Source of the DNA: Podochytrium sp. JEL0797
Lineage: Eukaryota > Chytridiomycota > Chytridiomycetes > Chytridiales > Chytriomycetaceae
Assembly (NCBI GenBank): GCA_027596195.1
Contig: JADGJG010000345.1
Coordinates: 1-23,274, forward strand
Direction: 5' to 3'
Length of the DNA stretch: 23,274 nucleotides
In this document: one piece after another, positions 8,370 to 18,335 of the stretch
Layout: every line of letters begins with the position of its first letter
How positions within the stretch are numbered: the first letter of the stretch is position 1
Position numbers and translations under genes: made by a program
The notes under the pieces: model-generated
The model's input: only the letters and a program-made list of their open reading frames with translations
Told to the model about the DNA's origin: nothing
The model's database searches: none

Positions 8370-10249
8370 ATGGGAAAGAACACCAAAGCTCAGAACACGA
8401 CCGTTGCCTCTGTCCAGCAGAATGTTCAGCAAGCGGCCGCCGTGAACGCCAAGACTTTGACTACGCAAAAGGTAATACTCCCCACACCCACACCCACCCA
8501 CACACGCGCACACGCGTATTCCTTTCTCCCTTATGTGCTCGCTAAACGTTCTTTTGTAATTCAGCCTTCCACCCCTGCTTCCAAAAACGCGGCTCCATCT
8601 GTGAAGCCCCAAACCCCTCAACAAAAGGCCGCTGCCCCCAAATCCGCCACACCTGCCGCCAAAACCGCCCCTCTCCCAGTCAAGGCCGCAACTCCATCCC
8701 CCAAGCCATCTACCCCTCAACAAAAGGCTGCTGCACCCAAATCCGCGTCCCCAGTCAAAGCCGCCGCCCCTGCTCCCGTCAAGGCTGCACCCATGAAGCC
8801 AGCGACTCCATCCCAGGCTGTTTCCACCCCTCAACAAAAGGCCGTGTCCCTCCCCATTGCCCCGAAGTCCGTTTCGAGACCCACTACGCCTTCCAAGACC
8901 GTGGCGGCGGTGGCGCCAGTGACAAAGTCTTTGGTTGAAAAGCAGGACTCCATCACCGGAACCATGTTTGACCTTCCTCAAAAGGTGACTCCTCAATTTT
9001 TTTTTGATTGCACGCGAACCAAGCAAATTAATTTCCAATTTTCTCTTTTCAGTGGGAAAACGAGTTGAAGCCAGCCGTCTCTCCCAACAGATCTAGACCC
9101 ACGACTCCCACCACGAGACAGAATGCAGCGTCCCCCACCAAGGCTGCCGCTGCTCCGATGAAGGCCGCTACTCCTGCCGCTGCTCCCATGAAGGCCGCTA
9201 CTCCTGCCCCGGCTCCCGTGAAGGCTGCTACTCCTCTGCAGAAGCCAGCCACCCCCGCTGCTAAGCCCTCGACTCCACAGCAGAAGGCTGCCGCGGCTCC
9301 GATGAAGGCCGCTACTCCTGCACCGGTTCCCGTGAAGGCTGCTACTCCTCTCCAGAAGCCATCCACCCCCGCCGCTAAGCCTTCCACCCCACAGCAGAAA
9401 GCTGCCGCTGCTCCCATGAAGGCCGCTACTCCTGCCGCAGCTCCCGTGAAGGCCGCTACTCCTGCCCCGGCTCCCGTGAAGGCCGCTACTCCTGCCCCGG
9501 CCCCTTTGAAGGCGGCTACTCCACTCCAGAAACCATCGACCCCCGCTGCCAAGCCCTCGACTCCACAGCAGAAGGCTGCCGCGGCTCCAATGAAGGCCGC
9601 TACTCCTGCCCCGGCTCCCGTTAAGGCAGCTACTCCTCTCCAGAAGCCGGCCGCGCCCACCGTCAAGCCTGCCACCCCACAACAGAAGGCTGCCGCTACT
9701 CCTCTCCAGAAGCCATCCACCCCAGCTGCTAAGCCTTCCACTCCGCAACAGAAGGCTGCTTCCCCGACCAAGGCTGCACCGGCTCCCGTGAAGGCTGCTA
9801 CTCCTCTCCAGAAGCCCGCAACTCCCACCGTCAAGCCAGCCACCCCACAACAGAAGGCTGCTACTCCTGCCCCGGCTTCCATGAAGGCGGCTACTCCTCT
9901 CCAGAAGCCCTCAACCCCCGCCGCCAAACCCTCCACCCCACAACAAAAGGCGAAGACCGCATCGAAGCCCTCTTCCCCCACCAAAGCCGCCGATTCCCCC
10001 TTGAAGGCCGCTACTCCCCTCCAAAAGCCATCCACCCCCGCCGCGAAACCCTCGACTCCTCAACAAAAGAGTAGATCCGCTTCTCCTTCGAGAGCTGCAT
10101 CCGCTACTCCAGCCGCCAAGCCATCGACCCCAGCGATGAACGGCAAGGCGGGTGTTGCAGCCCCAAAGGCCGCTGACGTTGTTCCTCAGCAGCAAGGAAA
10201 GGAAAAGTCGCGTCCAGCGAGTGGAAAGAACAAGGTGCAGAGAAGATAA
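8370..10249 (+). CDS. Lys/Ala/Pro/Thr-rich repeat protein (KAATP and TPQQK repeats)
   Basis: Three exons (8370-8471, 8565-8984, 9053-10249) with phase-0 introns of 93 and 68 nt give 572 residues. The protein starts with a Gln/Asn/Ala-rich segment. Most of the rest is repeats built from KAATP, PLQKP, KPSTP and TPQQK; TPQQK alone occurs 11 times (three in exon 2, eight in exon 3). A non-repeat island, TMFDLPQKWENELKP, spans the second splice junction and may be a binding motif. The composition is strongly basic, with very many Ser/Thr-Pro sites, no hydrophobic segment and no globular domain. It resembles histone H1 tails or other disordered nucleic-acid-binding or scaffold proteins; this is inference. 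Intron 1 is a multiple of three without a stop. Open antisense frames of 328 and 285 codons are by-products of the repeats. Confidence 0.8.
9053..10249 (+). repeat. Low-complexity coding repeats of the KAATP protein
   Basis: Exon 3 is a degenerate array of modules, each roughly 45 to 80 nt, encoding combinations of PAPVKAATP, PLQKPSTPAA and KPSTPQQKAA. Synonymous differences between modules show the array is old and not newly expanded. The second copy at 19019-20215 has the same module order. Confidence 0.8.
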
Positions 10250-10701
10250 ATGGAGAGAGAGAGAGAGGAACGGGGTGCGCGAATATTTATTCCTAAATTA
10301 TTTGAATTTGAATTTGAAATATAAACAAAATTGAATTCTCTACTATCAACCACGCGTCGTTCATTTGTTTATGGAGTGGGAATTCCCCTTCGAATGATGT
10401 CACGTAGAGATTGAGAATTCAGGATGTGCAATCGCCATTTAATCACAAATAATATAGACAGCATCATCAAGTATTCTGTATCCCAGAACGAAGTAGCGAT
10501 TTCACGCGTCGCAATTGCGTTCGCCATAGACACGAATCGCGTTCTTGGGGAAAGGAGATAACGCGCAGATAACGGTGCGAAATCGAATCCCATTTTGAAC
10601 GCGATACAGATGCGCGCATTGATGCGACTCCTCAAGAAACGAAAAGAGGCTGTATTGATAATTCTACAAACAACAAAAGAACAGAACAGAAAACACTCCA
10701 C
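10250..10701. other. Intergenic region between convergent genes
   Basis: This gap holds the 3' ends of the repeat-protein gene (+) and the cysteine-rich gene (-). A GA-repeat (10252-10268) and three perfect copies of TTTGAA (10301-10318) lie in the likely 3' UTR of the former, followed by ATATAAA. A minus-strand frame with an ATG at 10593 and stop at 10369 could encode 74 residues with one hydrophobic segment. I see no other support for it and treat it as unlikely. The same region in the second copy is 20216-20667. Confidence 0.45.
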
Positions 10702-11118
10702 TCAATTTGCGCACTTTTTGCAATGCTTCAGCTTGCACTCGATACAAAAATGCATATGGTGTGAGCACTTGTTGCAGAAACTCGACGCGCAGTTTGGACA
10801 CGAGTGCCATTGAGTGTCAGGCTCTGGTTTCCCCTTGGCTTCCCTCGGATCGGCGCACAACGGAGTCAACGGGGCGGCATCTCCGGCACAGGCGAGACAG
10901 CGCCAGTCTTTGCACTCGGCGCATTCTCGGCCTGCCTTGCCCGCACACGCTTCACACACAATGACGCTGCACGATTCGGCGCCGCACTGCGCAACGGTTT
11001 GGGCGCCAGTGTCGGCGCAGGTGGGGCATACTTGTTTGGAGCACACGGAGCAGGAGAGGCCAGAGTCGAGAGGGGGGAGGGTATGTTTGCACGTCGGGCA
11101 GGTTTGAGTGGAGGGCAT
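10702..11118 (-). CDS. Cysteine-rich zinc-binding-type protein
   Basis: A single exon encodes 138 residues with 23 cysteines, mostly in CxxC pairs, spread over the full length (CPTC, CSVC, CPTC, CEAC, CAEC, CLAC, CPNC, CNKC, CIEC, CKKC), plus a HHMH cluster near residue 120. Such density suggests several treble-clef or RING/B-box-like zinc sites. I cannot place it in a named family. A Pro/Lys/Glu linker around residues 88-104 separates an N-terminal set of pairs from a C-terminal set. No signal peptide or membrane span is seen, so a cytosolic or nuclear role in protein or nucleic-acid binding is inferred. The ATG at 11118 is the first in frame. It is divergent from six-cysteine gene B. Confidence 0.75.
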   Translation of the reverse strand: MPSTQTCPTCKHTLPPLDSGLSCSVCSKQVCPTCADTGAQTVAQCGAESCSVIVCEACAGKAGRECAECKDWRCLACAGDAAPLTPLCADPREAKGKPEPDTQWHSCPNCASSFCNKCSHHMHFCIECKLKHCKKCAN

Positions 11119-11409
11119 TTATGTTTTCGGTCTTTCTTTTTCACAGTCGCTTTGGCCGGGGCGAACCCAGGGCGAACCTGGCACAACCATTTTTCGCCAA
11201 AACTACATAATGAAAGGAAGAGAAGGAATAAGTGGATCGAGAACGGATGAACCCTAGACAAAAAACGATTCATTGGCACTGAACACCAAATGAAAACAAA
11301 ATGGAAGTAGAGTTCAGGTTTGAGAGAAAGAGTTATAAGAAGGAGTGAAAATAAGAATCCTCCACGTCAATCATCAACTACCAGAAACACACCCAAACCA
11401 AAAAAAAAC
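11119..11409. promoter_or_regulatory. Divergent promoter region with TATA-like box
   Basis: This gap separates the cysteine-rich gene (-) from six-cysteine gene B (+). TTATAAG at 11333-11339 lies about 70 to 77 nt upstream of the ATG at 11410 and may be its TATA element. The leader just before the ATG is rich in A and C, typical of fungal 5' UTRs. The second copy is at 21085-21375. Confidence 0.4.
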
Positions 11410-11929
11410 ATGTCTGTCAGCTTGAACGGGTCAATCTCCGCGGCGTGCACCTACGCGTTAAATGACGCCGACATCAAAGGTGCCATCTGTAGCATGGCTC
11501 CCACGCAAGAGTTTGCAAACAAATGTTACTGCAACGATATGGATGTTCAGAGTGTGCAAGTGTATTGCGCTGGTGATTCTACTTCAGAGAGTTACTTGGG
11601 TTTTATGAAGTCAATTCAGGCGTTTTGTGCGTAAGTAAACTCACACACATATACTGCACACGCACACGCAATTCATCTGTTCAGCTGATTATACAAAACT
11701 TATCAGTGCGGCCAACTCGCCCGTCCCCACTGGTGGCACTCTCCTCTCGCTCCCAAGCGGCATGGCTTTTGTTGCTGCTACTGCCACAAGCAGCGTGACC
11801 TCAGCTATGGTCACTGCTACGGCTATTCCCACCAAGACGGTACCTTCTTCCCATGTTTTTGCTGGTGCCACAGTCGGCACGTCGGTTCGATTGGGGATGG
11901 TTGTTGTGGCGATTCTCGTTCTGTTGTGA
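11410..11929 (+). CDS. Small six-cysteine protein with hydrophobic C-terminal tail (paralogue B)
   Basis: Two exons (11410-11630 and 11707-11929) with a 76-nt phase-2 intron give 147 residues. Six cysteines lie at 13, 27, 39, 41, 53 and 73, with CYCN in the middle. The spacings of 14 (first to second) and 12 (fourth to fifth) are identical to paralogue A at 2329-2834. The intron follows the last cysteine in the same phase as in A. A Ser/Thr/Ala/Val-rich linker leads to a hydrophobic end (LGMVVVAILVLL) like a GPI-attachment or tail-anchor signal. The first 30 residues are polar and do not look like a signal peptide. The function is unknown; a surface or membrane-attached role is inferred. It is co-oriented with the Rad26-like gene 110 bp downstream. 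Confidence 0.75.
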
Positions 11930-12039
11930 AATGGAAATCTGTTTATGATGTCTAATGAAATTGGTGTATTTTTGATTCCGTCTTGATGGGAGTTTCTTGT
12001 CCGATAACAGGTCACCAAACAAAAAACAAACACTACGAA

Positions 12040-13310
12040 ATGGCGTCTCAATTCAGCGATGATCTCTCTGACGAGTTTCAATTCGACGACGACTTCGATG
12101 CCACTGCCCTCGCAGAGATTGCTGCTGCCGAAGTGGCTGCCACACAGGGCCCTCCGGCCTTCGCACAACCACATCCCAATCCCTCCCAATACCACCAACC
12201 ACTCCTCTCTTCGCACCAACGCTCTCTCCCCACACACGATCCAAACGTGGCTCTCGCGGTGAGACCCTCCCTAATCCTGTGAAACACTGACTTTCGAACC
12301 AGTTCCGCAAACAACTCGACGATCTCGCTGCAGAAAACGCCCGCCTCAAAACGGACCTTTCGATCCGCTCAGGCGAAGTGTCCCACCTGCGAACAACCCT
12401 CGAAAAGGTGTGCCCTGTCTCCTTCTGAGGAGAAACTCACTCCCTTCTCGAACAGAACGCAGCCGAACTCGGCCACACCAAACAAACCCTCGCAACCACC
12501 ACTTCCACCTCTGAACACGCTCTCGAAACAATGCGAAGACAGTTTGCAAAAGAAATTGACCGTCTTCAAACCGATTTGGGTTTCAAAACTAATGAGCTCG
12601 AGAACGCGATTCAGTTGAGAAAGTCAAGTGCTGCGAAGGGGAATACTTCTTCGTTGGTTGCTTCGCAGTCGAATGTGGTTTCTGGAAAGACTCCGATTCG
12701 CGATTCGACGATTCGTGAAGCGATACCAACTCGCGAAGCAGGGCCATCTCGCGAAGCGAGGCGGGATGTGCATTCCGAACGCGTCGAGACCAAACCTGAT
12801 CCAAACGCTCCTCCAAACTCACCCCACAACCTATTTGGTGATTCAATTCCAAACCGCCACGCCTCGGTATTCCCCGCCATCCCTCACCTTCGAATCCCTT
12901 CCCCGTGGCGCACCTGAACATACCCACAGATCACATTACGTCTCCTCCAAAACTTCATCCCCAACACCCCCACCCCGTCCAATCCAGACCCACCCGTCCC
13001 AGAAGGATACACCGCCTTCCTCACCCACCTCCGCCACCTCGCCCTCTCCGGATCCATGCAACCCCTCGACTCCCTCATCCCTTTCCTTGCCTCTCTCATC
13101 TCTCGATGTCTTACGGACGCGCGGTTCACTCTCTGCGGTGTCAAACTGTGGCGTGGGGTTGAGATTTTGAGTATGGATGCGACTTGTCGAAAAGCCATGC
13201 TTTCGATGGAGGATGGGTTCGCGTTGTTTAGCCCGGCTTGTGAGCTTGTGAACGGGTTTGAGGATCGGCAGGGGAGGGGGGAAGGGTGGGAGGAGATGGT
13301 GTCGATTTAG
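12040..13310 (+). CDS. Rad26/ATRIP-like checkpoint protein, 3'-truncated at the repeat junction
   Basis: Four exons (12040-12258, 12303-12407, 12456-12866, 12930-13310) with phase-0 introns of 44, 48 and 63 nt give 371 residues. ATRIP/Rad26/Ddc2 partners the ATR/Mec1/Rad3 kinase and brings it to RPA-coated single-stranded DNA. The N terminus is acidic (DDLSDEF, FDDDFD) and leads into TALAEIAAAEV, as in RPA-binding ends of this family. A coiled coil (about 74-156) includes LQTDLGFKTNEL, close to a conserved fungal Rad26 segment. Then come an Arg-Glu-Ala-rich disordered part and a helical region from about residue 246. Family members are usually much longer (about 600 to 800 residues). The stop TAG is made by the repeat junction: T at 13308 ends unit one and AG begins unit two. 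This copy is therefore broken. Identification rests on short motifs and is probable rather than certain. Confidence 0.65.
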
Positions 13311-14482
13311 TTTCCGCTGGTCCGTTCACCATCACACGCTCGCACGACTCTGTGGCTGCGAACGAAGACAAGTCGCACCACTTGGCGGACGGAAAGGGCT
13401 TCGTGAACCCGTGGGACTCCTTTAGGGAGGTGTGTTGCCGTTTTGAGTCTTGAACAGGTTGACCTAACTCCATTTAGGCTTCCTCGTCGTTCCTCGGAAC
13501 CGGCTTCAAACTGCTGATGGAGAAGTGGAGCGCAAAGACTCCCCCACAGCACTTGGACACACCCAAGATTCCCCTTGTGCGTCCCGTTGACTTTGACGCC
13601 CTGTCGAACGTATCCAACGACGGCATGGCCCTCACATGGCTGGGCCACGCCGCCTTCCTCCTCACACTCCCTGGTGCCACGATTCTGCTCGATCCGTGTC
13701 TCAGCGACCGATGCTCTCCCCTCTCGTTCGCCGGCCCCAAGCGTGTCGTTGAACTGCCCCCGAATCTCAACCTTGACACGCTCAAAGTCGATGCCGTCAT
13801 TGTATCCCACAACCACTACGACCACCTCGATCTCCCCGTCCTGCAGCGTTTACACGCGACCAACAACGACATTGTCTTTTTCGTTCCCCTCGGAAACAAA
13901 CAACTCCTCGTGGACGCGGGAATCCAAAACGTGATGGAATGCGACTGGTGGGACGCCTTCTCCCTCTCGAAACCAAAAACCGCAGACTCCCCAGCCGCCA
14001 CATTCGAAATCACTTGCACTCCTTGCCAACACTTTTCGAGCCGCTCCGCCTTTGACCGCAACCAGACCCTCTGGTCTAGCTGGCTCGTCACAACCCCCGC
14101 GAAACGCTTCTTTTTCGGAGGAGACACGGGATACCGCACCGTTCTCGAAGGCGAAGACGCGACGGAATCGACCCTCCCAACGTGCCCGGCGTTCCGCGAC
14201 GTGCGCAAGCGGTTCGGTCCCATGCACCTCGCTGCGCTCCCGATCGGCGCATACGAGCCGCGTCACTTGTTTTCGGGGATTCATTGTAACCCCAACGATG
14301 CGATTGACGTGCACCGCGATTTGGAGTGTTCCAAGAGCGTTGCGATGCATTGGGGCACTTTTCCACTCGGGTTTGAGCCTGTGATGGATCCTCCGCGCGT
14401 GTTGAAGGAGGAAATGGAGAAAAGGGGGATCCCGGAGAGTGAGTTTTTGGTACTGGATGTCGGCGAAAGTGTGGACGCTTGA
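13309..14482 (+). pseudogene. NAPE-PLD-like gene, 5'-truncated second copy
   Basis: Exon remnants 13309-13429 and 13478-14482 match the intact gene, but the first 50 codons and two bases of codon 51 are missing. Lost are the start codon, the mitochondrial leader and membrane segment, and the whole promoter. Upstream sequence is now Rad26-like coding DNA in a different frame, with no in-frame ATG that I could find in the 140 bp before the junction. The first in-frame ATG is 13517, which would give a 321-residue protein that keeps all metal ligands but has no targeting sequence. It is probably not expressed, or gives a mislocalised protein; this is inference. Confidence 0.85.
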
Positions 14483-14652
14483 ATGCATTTTTGTTGGACC
14501 CTTTTCTGTCTCTGATTTAAATGAACTCTAATTAAAGGCAACAAACATCAAGGTGATAGTTTCTCTTTTTTCATTTGGTTATTATTTATCAAACGAGGGT
14601 ATTAATGTACAATTATTTTATGCGCGCCATGAAAAACAATATTTTCAAAAAT

Positions 14653-15163
14653 TCAAAACTGATTCATGGACCTTTTCCACCGCTCCATCGCCTCTTTATG
14701 GATACTCTCCAACGCCTCCTTGCATGCCTCATGCCGTGTGCGCGCCCACGCCTCGAGCGCGTCGAGACTCATGCTGGACACGTCCTCGTCTGAGGGTTGC
14801 GGCTCGCTCATGAGGAGGGTATAGACGGAGGTGCTTGAATCTTGTTGTGATGCAAGGGGTTGCATCTGCTGGGCTTGGGGTTGGGGTGTCCAGGGGCGGA
14901 ACGGGGGGGGTGGGCTCGAGCGAGAGGGTTCTACCAGCGAGCAAAACAAACATACTTAGTTTATACCGCATGATTTGCATTTTCAGAGTTGACTCACCCG
15001 TGGCAGTTGACGTCCCGGCCATGAGTGGTTGCGGCGGGGACTGTGGGAAAGCACTGCCAGAGCCAAGCGGTGAGGATGCGACATCGCGGATGAGTGCGAG
15101 GAGCTGCAGCGCGGCCGTGGTGGCGGTGTCGTCGTCGGGATGCTGTGGAGGAGGTGGAGCCAT
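14653..15163 (-). CDS. Unrecognised small protein, second copy
   Basis: Exons 15163-14998 and 14930-14653 encode the same 147 residues as the gene at 4687-5197, with the same 67-nt intron. The upstream CACGTG pair (15258-15273) and TGACTCA palindrome (15279-15293) are also retained, so this copy should be regulated like the first. As there, no family is recognised. Confidence 0.65.
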
Positions 15164-15329
15164 CTTTGGGGAGATTTTTCGAAACCCCGGGAAAATTCCC
15201 AGAAAATTTCCCTTCCAATCGGTCTAGGCTGCAAAAATGAGCACGCACGCAACGCAACACGTGGGCACGTGCCGTGAAATGATGACTCATCATTCAATCA
15301 AAGGAGAGAGGGAGAGAAAAAAATTATAA

Positions 15330-16264
15330 TCATTTCGAAATGTCCACGCCAACCTTGGCAGAAGACCTCACCACTTCCGCCGCCTCAAACACGGGTAGTG
15401 TGCCGTTTGCCAATTTCTTCAACACAACCACGCTTCTCCAAATAAACGCGATACCCATCACATAAAAGATAATCCCAATCGGAATACTCACAGGCAGACT
15501 CCCCGCCTGTCCACTCAAACACTCTTCATTGCAATCCGCAGGGGTTGTCATGTTCAAGGACTCCAGAAAAACGCAGTTGGTGTAACAGCCTTGGTTCGTC
15601 ACGATCGTAAGAGCCGTGGTTCCAGCAATGATAACCGTACCCTGGATCAACAGACCCACACCGATTCCGCGCGTATAATAACAACGGAACTTGACGCTTT
15701 GGCTGAGAGTCGTGATGCTGAGGATCGGGAGCGACGCGCAAAAATAGTTTCCGAACCCGGTCAGGGAGAGGGCTCCCCAGAAGGGTGCCGAGACTTCAGC
15801 GTCTGTGTTCACGTGAGAGTAAGTAACTGCATAGAAAATGAAAAGAACACGAGAAACCGACCGGTGGCAAACACTTCTGGGTTTTTGAGCATCCGCAAGC
15901 CTCTCCCAAGGAGCAGCAGCCCTGTCAAATAAAATGCGCCCGCAAAAGGCATAATGATCGTCAAGTTGAACCCACAGGAGGCACCACACATTTGGGCTGG
16001 GTCGAACCCAGGAATTCCGGCCAGTAGGCTGGTGAACTCGGACATACAACTAGATATGCACTGGCCCCTTAGAACGAGCGTATAAATTGTTAAACTAACT
16101 GCCCACATTAACGACGCGACCATCATCCCCAAAATGTGGTACGCGCGATTTTGGACGCTGAGTTTGAAGTCTGAAAAGAGCGGAATCGAGCCGAGGATGG
16201 GTGTGCCAATCAGCGCGAGACTGGTTCCAATGAGGAAGCTGTTTCTGTTTTCAGGGATATCCAT
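15330..16264 (-). CDS. Two-half multi-pass membrane protein, second copy
   Basis: Exons 16264-15862 and 15802-15330 encode the same 291-residue protein as 5364-6298, including both CxxxC-pair loops and about six membrane segments. The full 551-bp upstream gap is also duplicated, so the promoter is likely complete. The same doubt about the 3' splice site applies (alternative at 15827). Confidence 0.75.
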
Positions 16265-16815
16265 TTTTTGTGGGTTTTGTGGTCTTGTAGAGCGGGTGAT
16301 GTGCTGTTTTTGAAGAAATATTTATTCGTTGAAAACGGGGGTTTGGTTTTAAAACCCATTGTTCAAGATTGCGTTGTTTCTTATTCCATTGTCCCCATTG
16401 CTGTTTCCATTGTTGGTTGCTATTGTTACGAGTAAACAGGCCATTTTCGTAAATTTATCCGTTAATTTGGGCTTTTGAGACAATATTTCATTTGGCTGTG
16501 TGTGTCATGCGTTTTCCCGCAAAGGAAGGTAGAGGGAAGCGTGGCTGCATGTGGAACCGTTAGCCCGTGGTGCAAGACATTCCGATAATGTGCTTGGAGG
16601 TTCTTGGTAAAAAAAGCGAGGTTTTTTGCCCCATCAAAGTGGCGGACATTCAAATGCAGTAGAGAAAATCAGGGATGAGGTTCCATTCTTATAGGTTTGG
16701 ACTATTGACCAGGCTAGATATTTCACTTCAATCACAGAATCGGACCTGAACAACACTAGCAAACAATTCTTTTAAATCTACTTATTATTCCATTATTATC
16801 CCAGATCCTTAAGGT

Positions 16816-17930
16816 TTAAACACGTTCGAAAACATAGAATCGAAACCGCTTCAACACGGTCCTAAAAATATCCTCCACCATCTTCCTCTCCTTTGCCCCT
16901 TCCCGCCCCTCCCGCGTCACCCCCTCCAACAACCCCTCCATTCCAATATCTTCACAAACGACAGCCTTGAACCCAAACACACGCATCTGTTCTTCAAACT
17001 CGCGATTGTACGCTTCGAACCGACTGATGCGTAGCGCAGAAACGAGGTAAATCCGTGCTCCGGGTTCATGCGACAGGAATCGCGCGCACACGGGTGGGAC
17101 AAGTCGCGCATGCATTTTATCGTAACAGATGTCCGCGCCGTAAATCACGTCAAATTTTGCTGCAGGGTATCGCACGTGCGGCAGTACGCGCACGGCGTTG
17201 CTATGGTCTTGTACCCCAATAGGTGCGTTTTCAGCGATCCACGTCCAATCGAGAGCAAACACTCGCACAGAATCCTCACACGCGTTTTGCTGCACATTCC
17301 ATACTGCGTTGTCGAGAATTCCGGGCAAGTAGTCTGTCATGAGAACCTGCGTGGCTCCGAATTTGGACGCAGTGATGCCCACCACGCCTGTGCCGCATCC
17401 GAGTTCGAGGATGGGGTTTGTGGAGACGGGGATTTTTCCTTTGGAAATAAAGTACGAGAATCTGGGTGTGTGGAATCAAAAGCGTAAGTTGAAAGGTTTG
17501 TCCGACTTTCATGTAAGACTTACAGACATCCCGCCATCCAGACATTCGTTCCCACATCCTCATGCGAGCAATCCATTTCCCGCATATCCACTGAAACCCC
17601 ATTCCCAAACTGCATCGTGCGAATCCAAGTATCATTTGCTTGACCAGTGCCTGCAACTTCAGTGGTAAACGCAGAGAGGAGGCTCGAGACCCGTTCCATC
17701 ACTGCTTCAACTTGACTAACATCTGCATCCACAGGAGCCCGCTTGCTCCACGCAATCAGAACTGACGTGAGCCATTGCGAAATCTTGGGCTCCAACGCCG
17801 AACCAATGCGGTGGGGATCAATCGTGTCAAGAATCGAGGAAACAGTGGAGAAGCTGCGTTTATCGGCTATGAGGAGCTTGGATTCAAGGATATCATTCGA
17901 GTGGTGTGCTTGGACGAGAGGTTCTGGCAT
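16816..17930 (-). CDS. METTL21/EFM-type methyltransferase, second copy
   Basis: Exons 17930-17524 and 17461-16816 encode the same 350 residues as 6850-7964, with the SAM-binding LELGCGTG, the LDW and the ADICYD motifs unchanged. The promoter region is duplicated too, so both copies could be active. Confidence 0.85.
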
Positions 17931-18335
17931 CGAGGCAAGGTGGTCACAGGCAAGCCGGAAAAGAAAAAAAAAATCAATGAAATTTTTTCCAAGCCGCCCG
18001 CGCGCGTGGCCACGAGCACGTGTTTTTTTTAACAATCTTCGTTTTTCTTCCTCTTTCACGGCATTATGCGACTGCGGATTTCTTAGTGTAAGTACTAGGG
18101 TCCAAATCCATCAGGCTTGAGCAATGCTGCAAAACACACAATGGAAATGTAAATCACACTGTCGTTATTCCAAAAGGTAAATCCCTTTGTGCGGGCGCGG
18201 ACGGCACCTTCTTCCCCAGCCACCCCTTCCCCCAAAAGAACATTACGAATCCGAATAAATTGAGCCCCCGCGCTGCTCCCTCACTTCTTTTTTTTTCATC
18301 TTCAAAAAAGTTAACACTCACCTCACACACTCACA

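Larger units (their letters stand above)
3343..13308. repeat. First copy of a 9,966-bp direct tandem repeat
   Basis: The sequence from 3343 recurs from 13309 at a constant offset of 9,966, with no indel seen in genes, introns, homopolymers or low-complexity DNA. The left border is set by the mismatch of C at 3342 against T at 13308. The unit starts inside codon 51 of the NAPE-PLD-like gene and ends inside the Rad26-like gene. No terminal inverted repeat, transposase or target-site duplication is visible at the borders. Confidence 0.97.

Noticed and set aside
9049..10035. Open frames of 328 and 285 codons antisense to the repeat protein
   Set aside because: They mirror the GCC/CCN/AAG codon repeats of the sense strand, give Gly/Ala/Ser-rich periodic sequence, have no start context, and the sense gene has consistent splice sites.
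10369..10593. Possible 74-residue membrane peptide on the minus strand
   Set aside because: No homology, no paralogue, and it lies in a 3' intergenic region between convergent genes; kept only as a remark.
13228..13473. Minus-strand frame crossing the repeat junction
   Set aside because: It is an antisense shadow that joins by chance at the junction.
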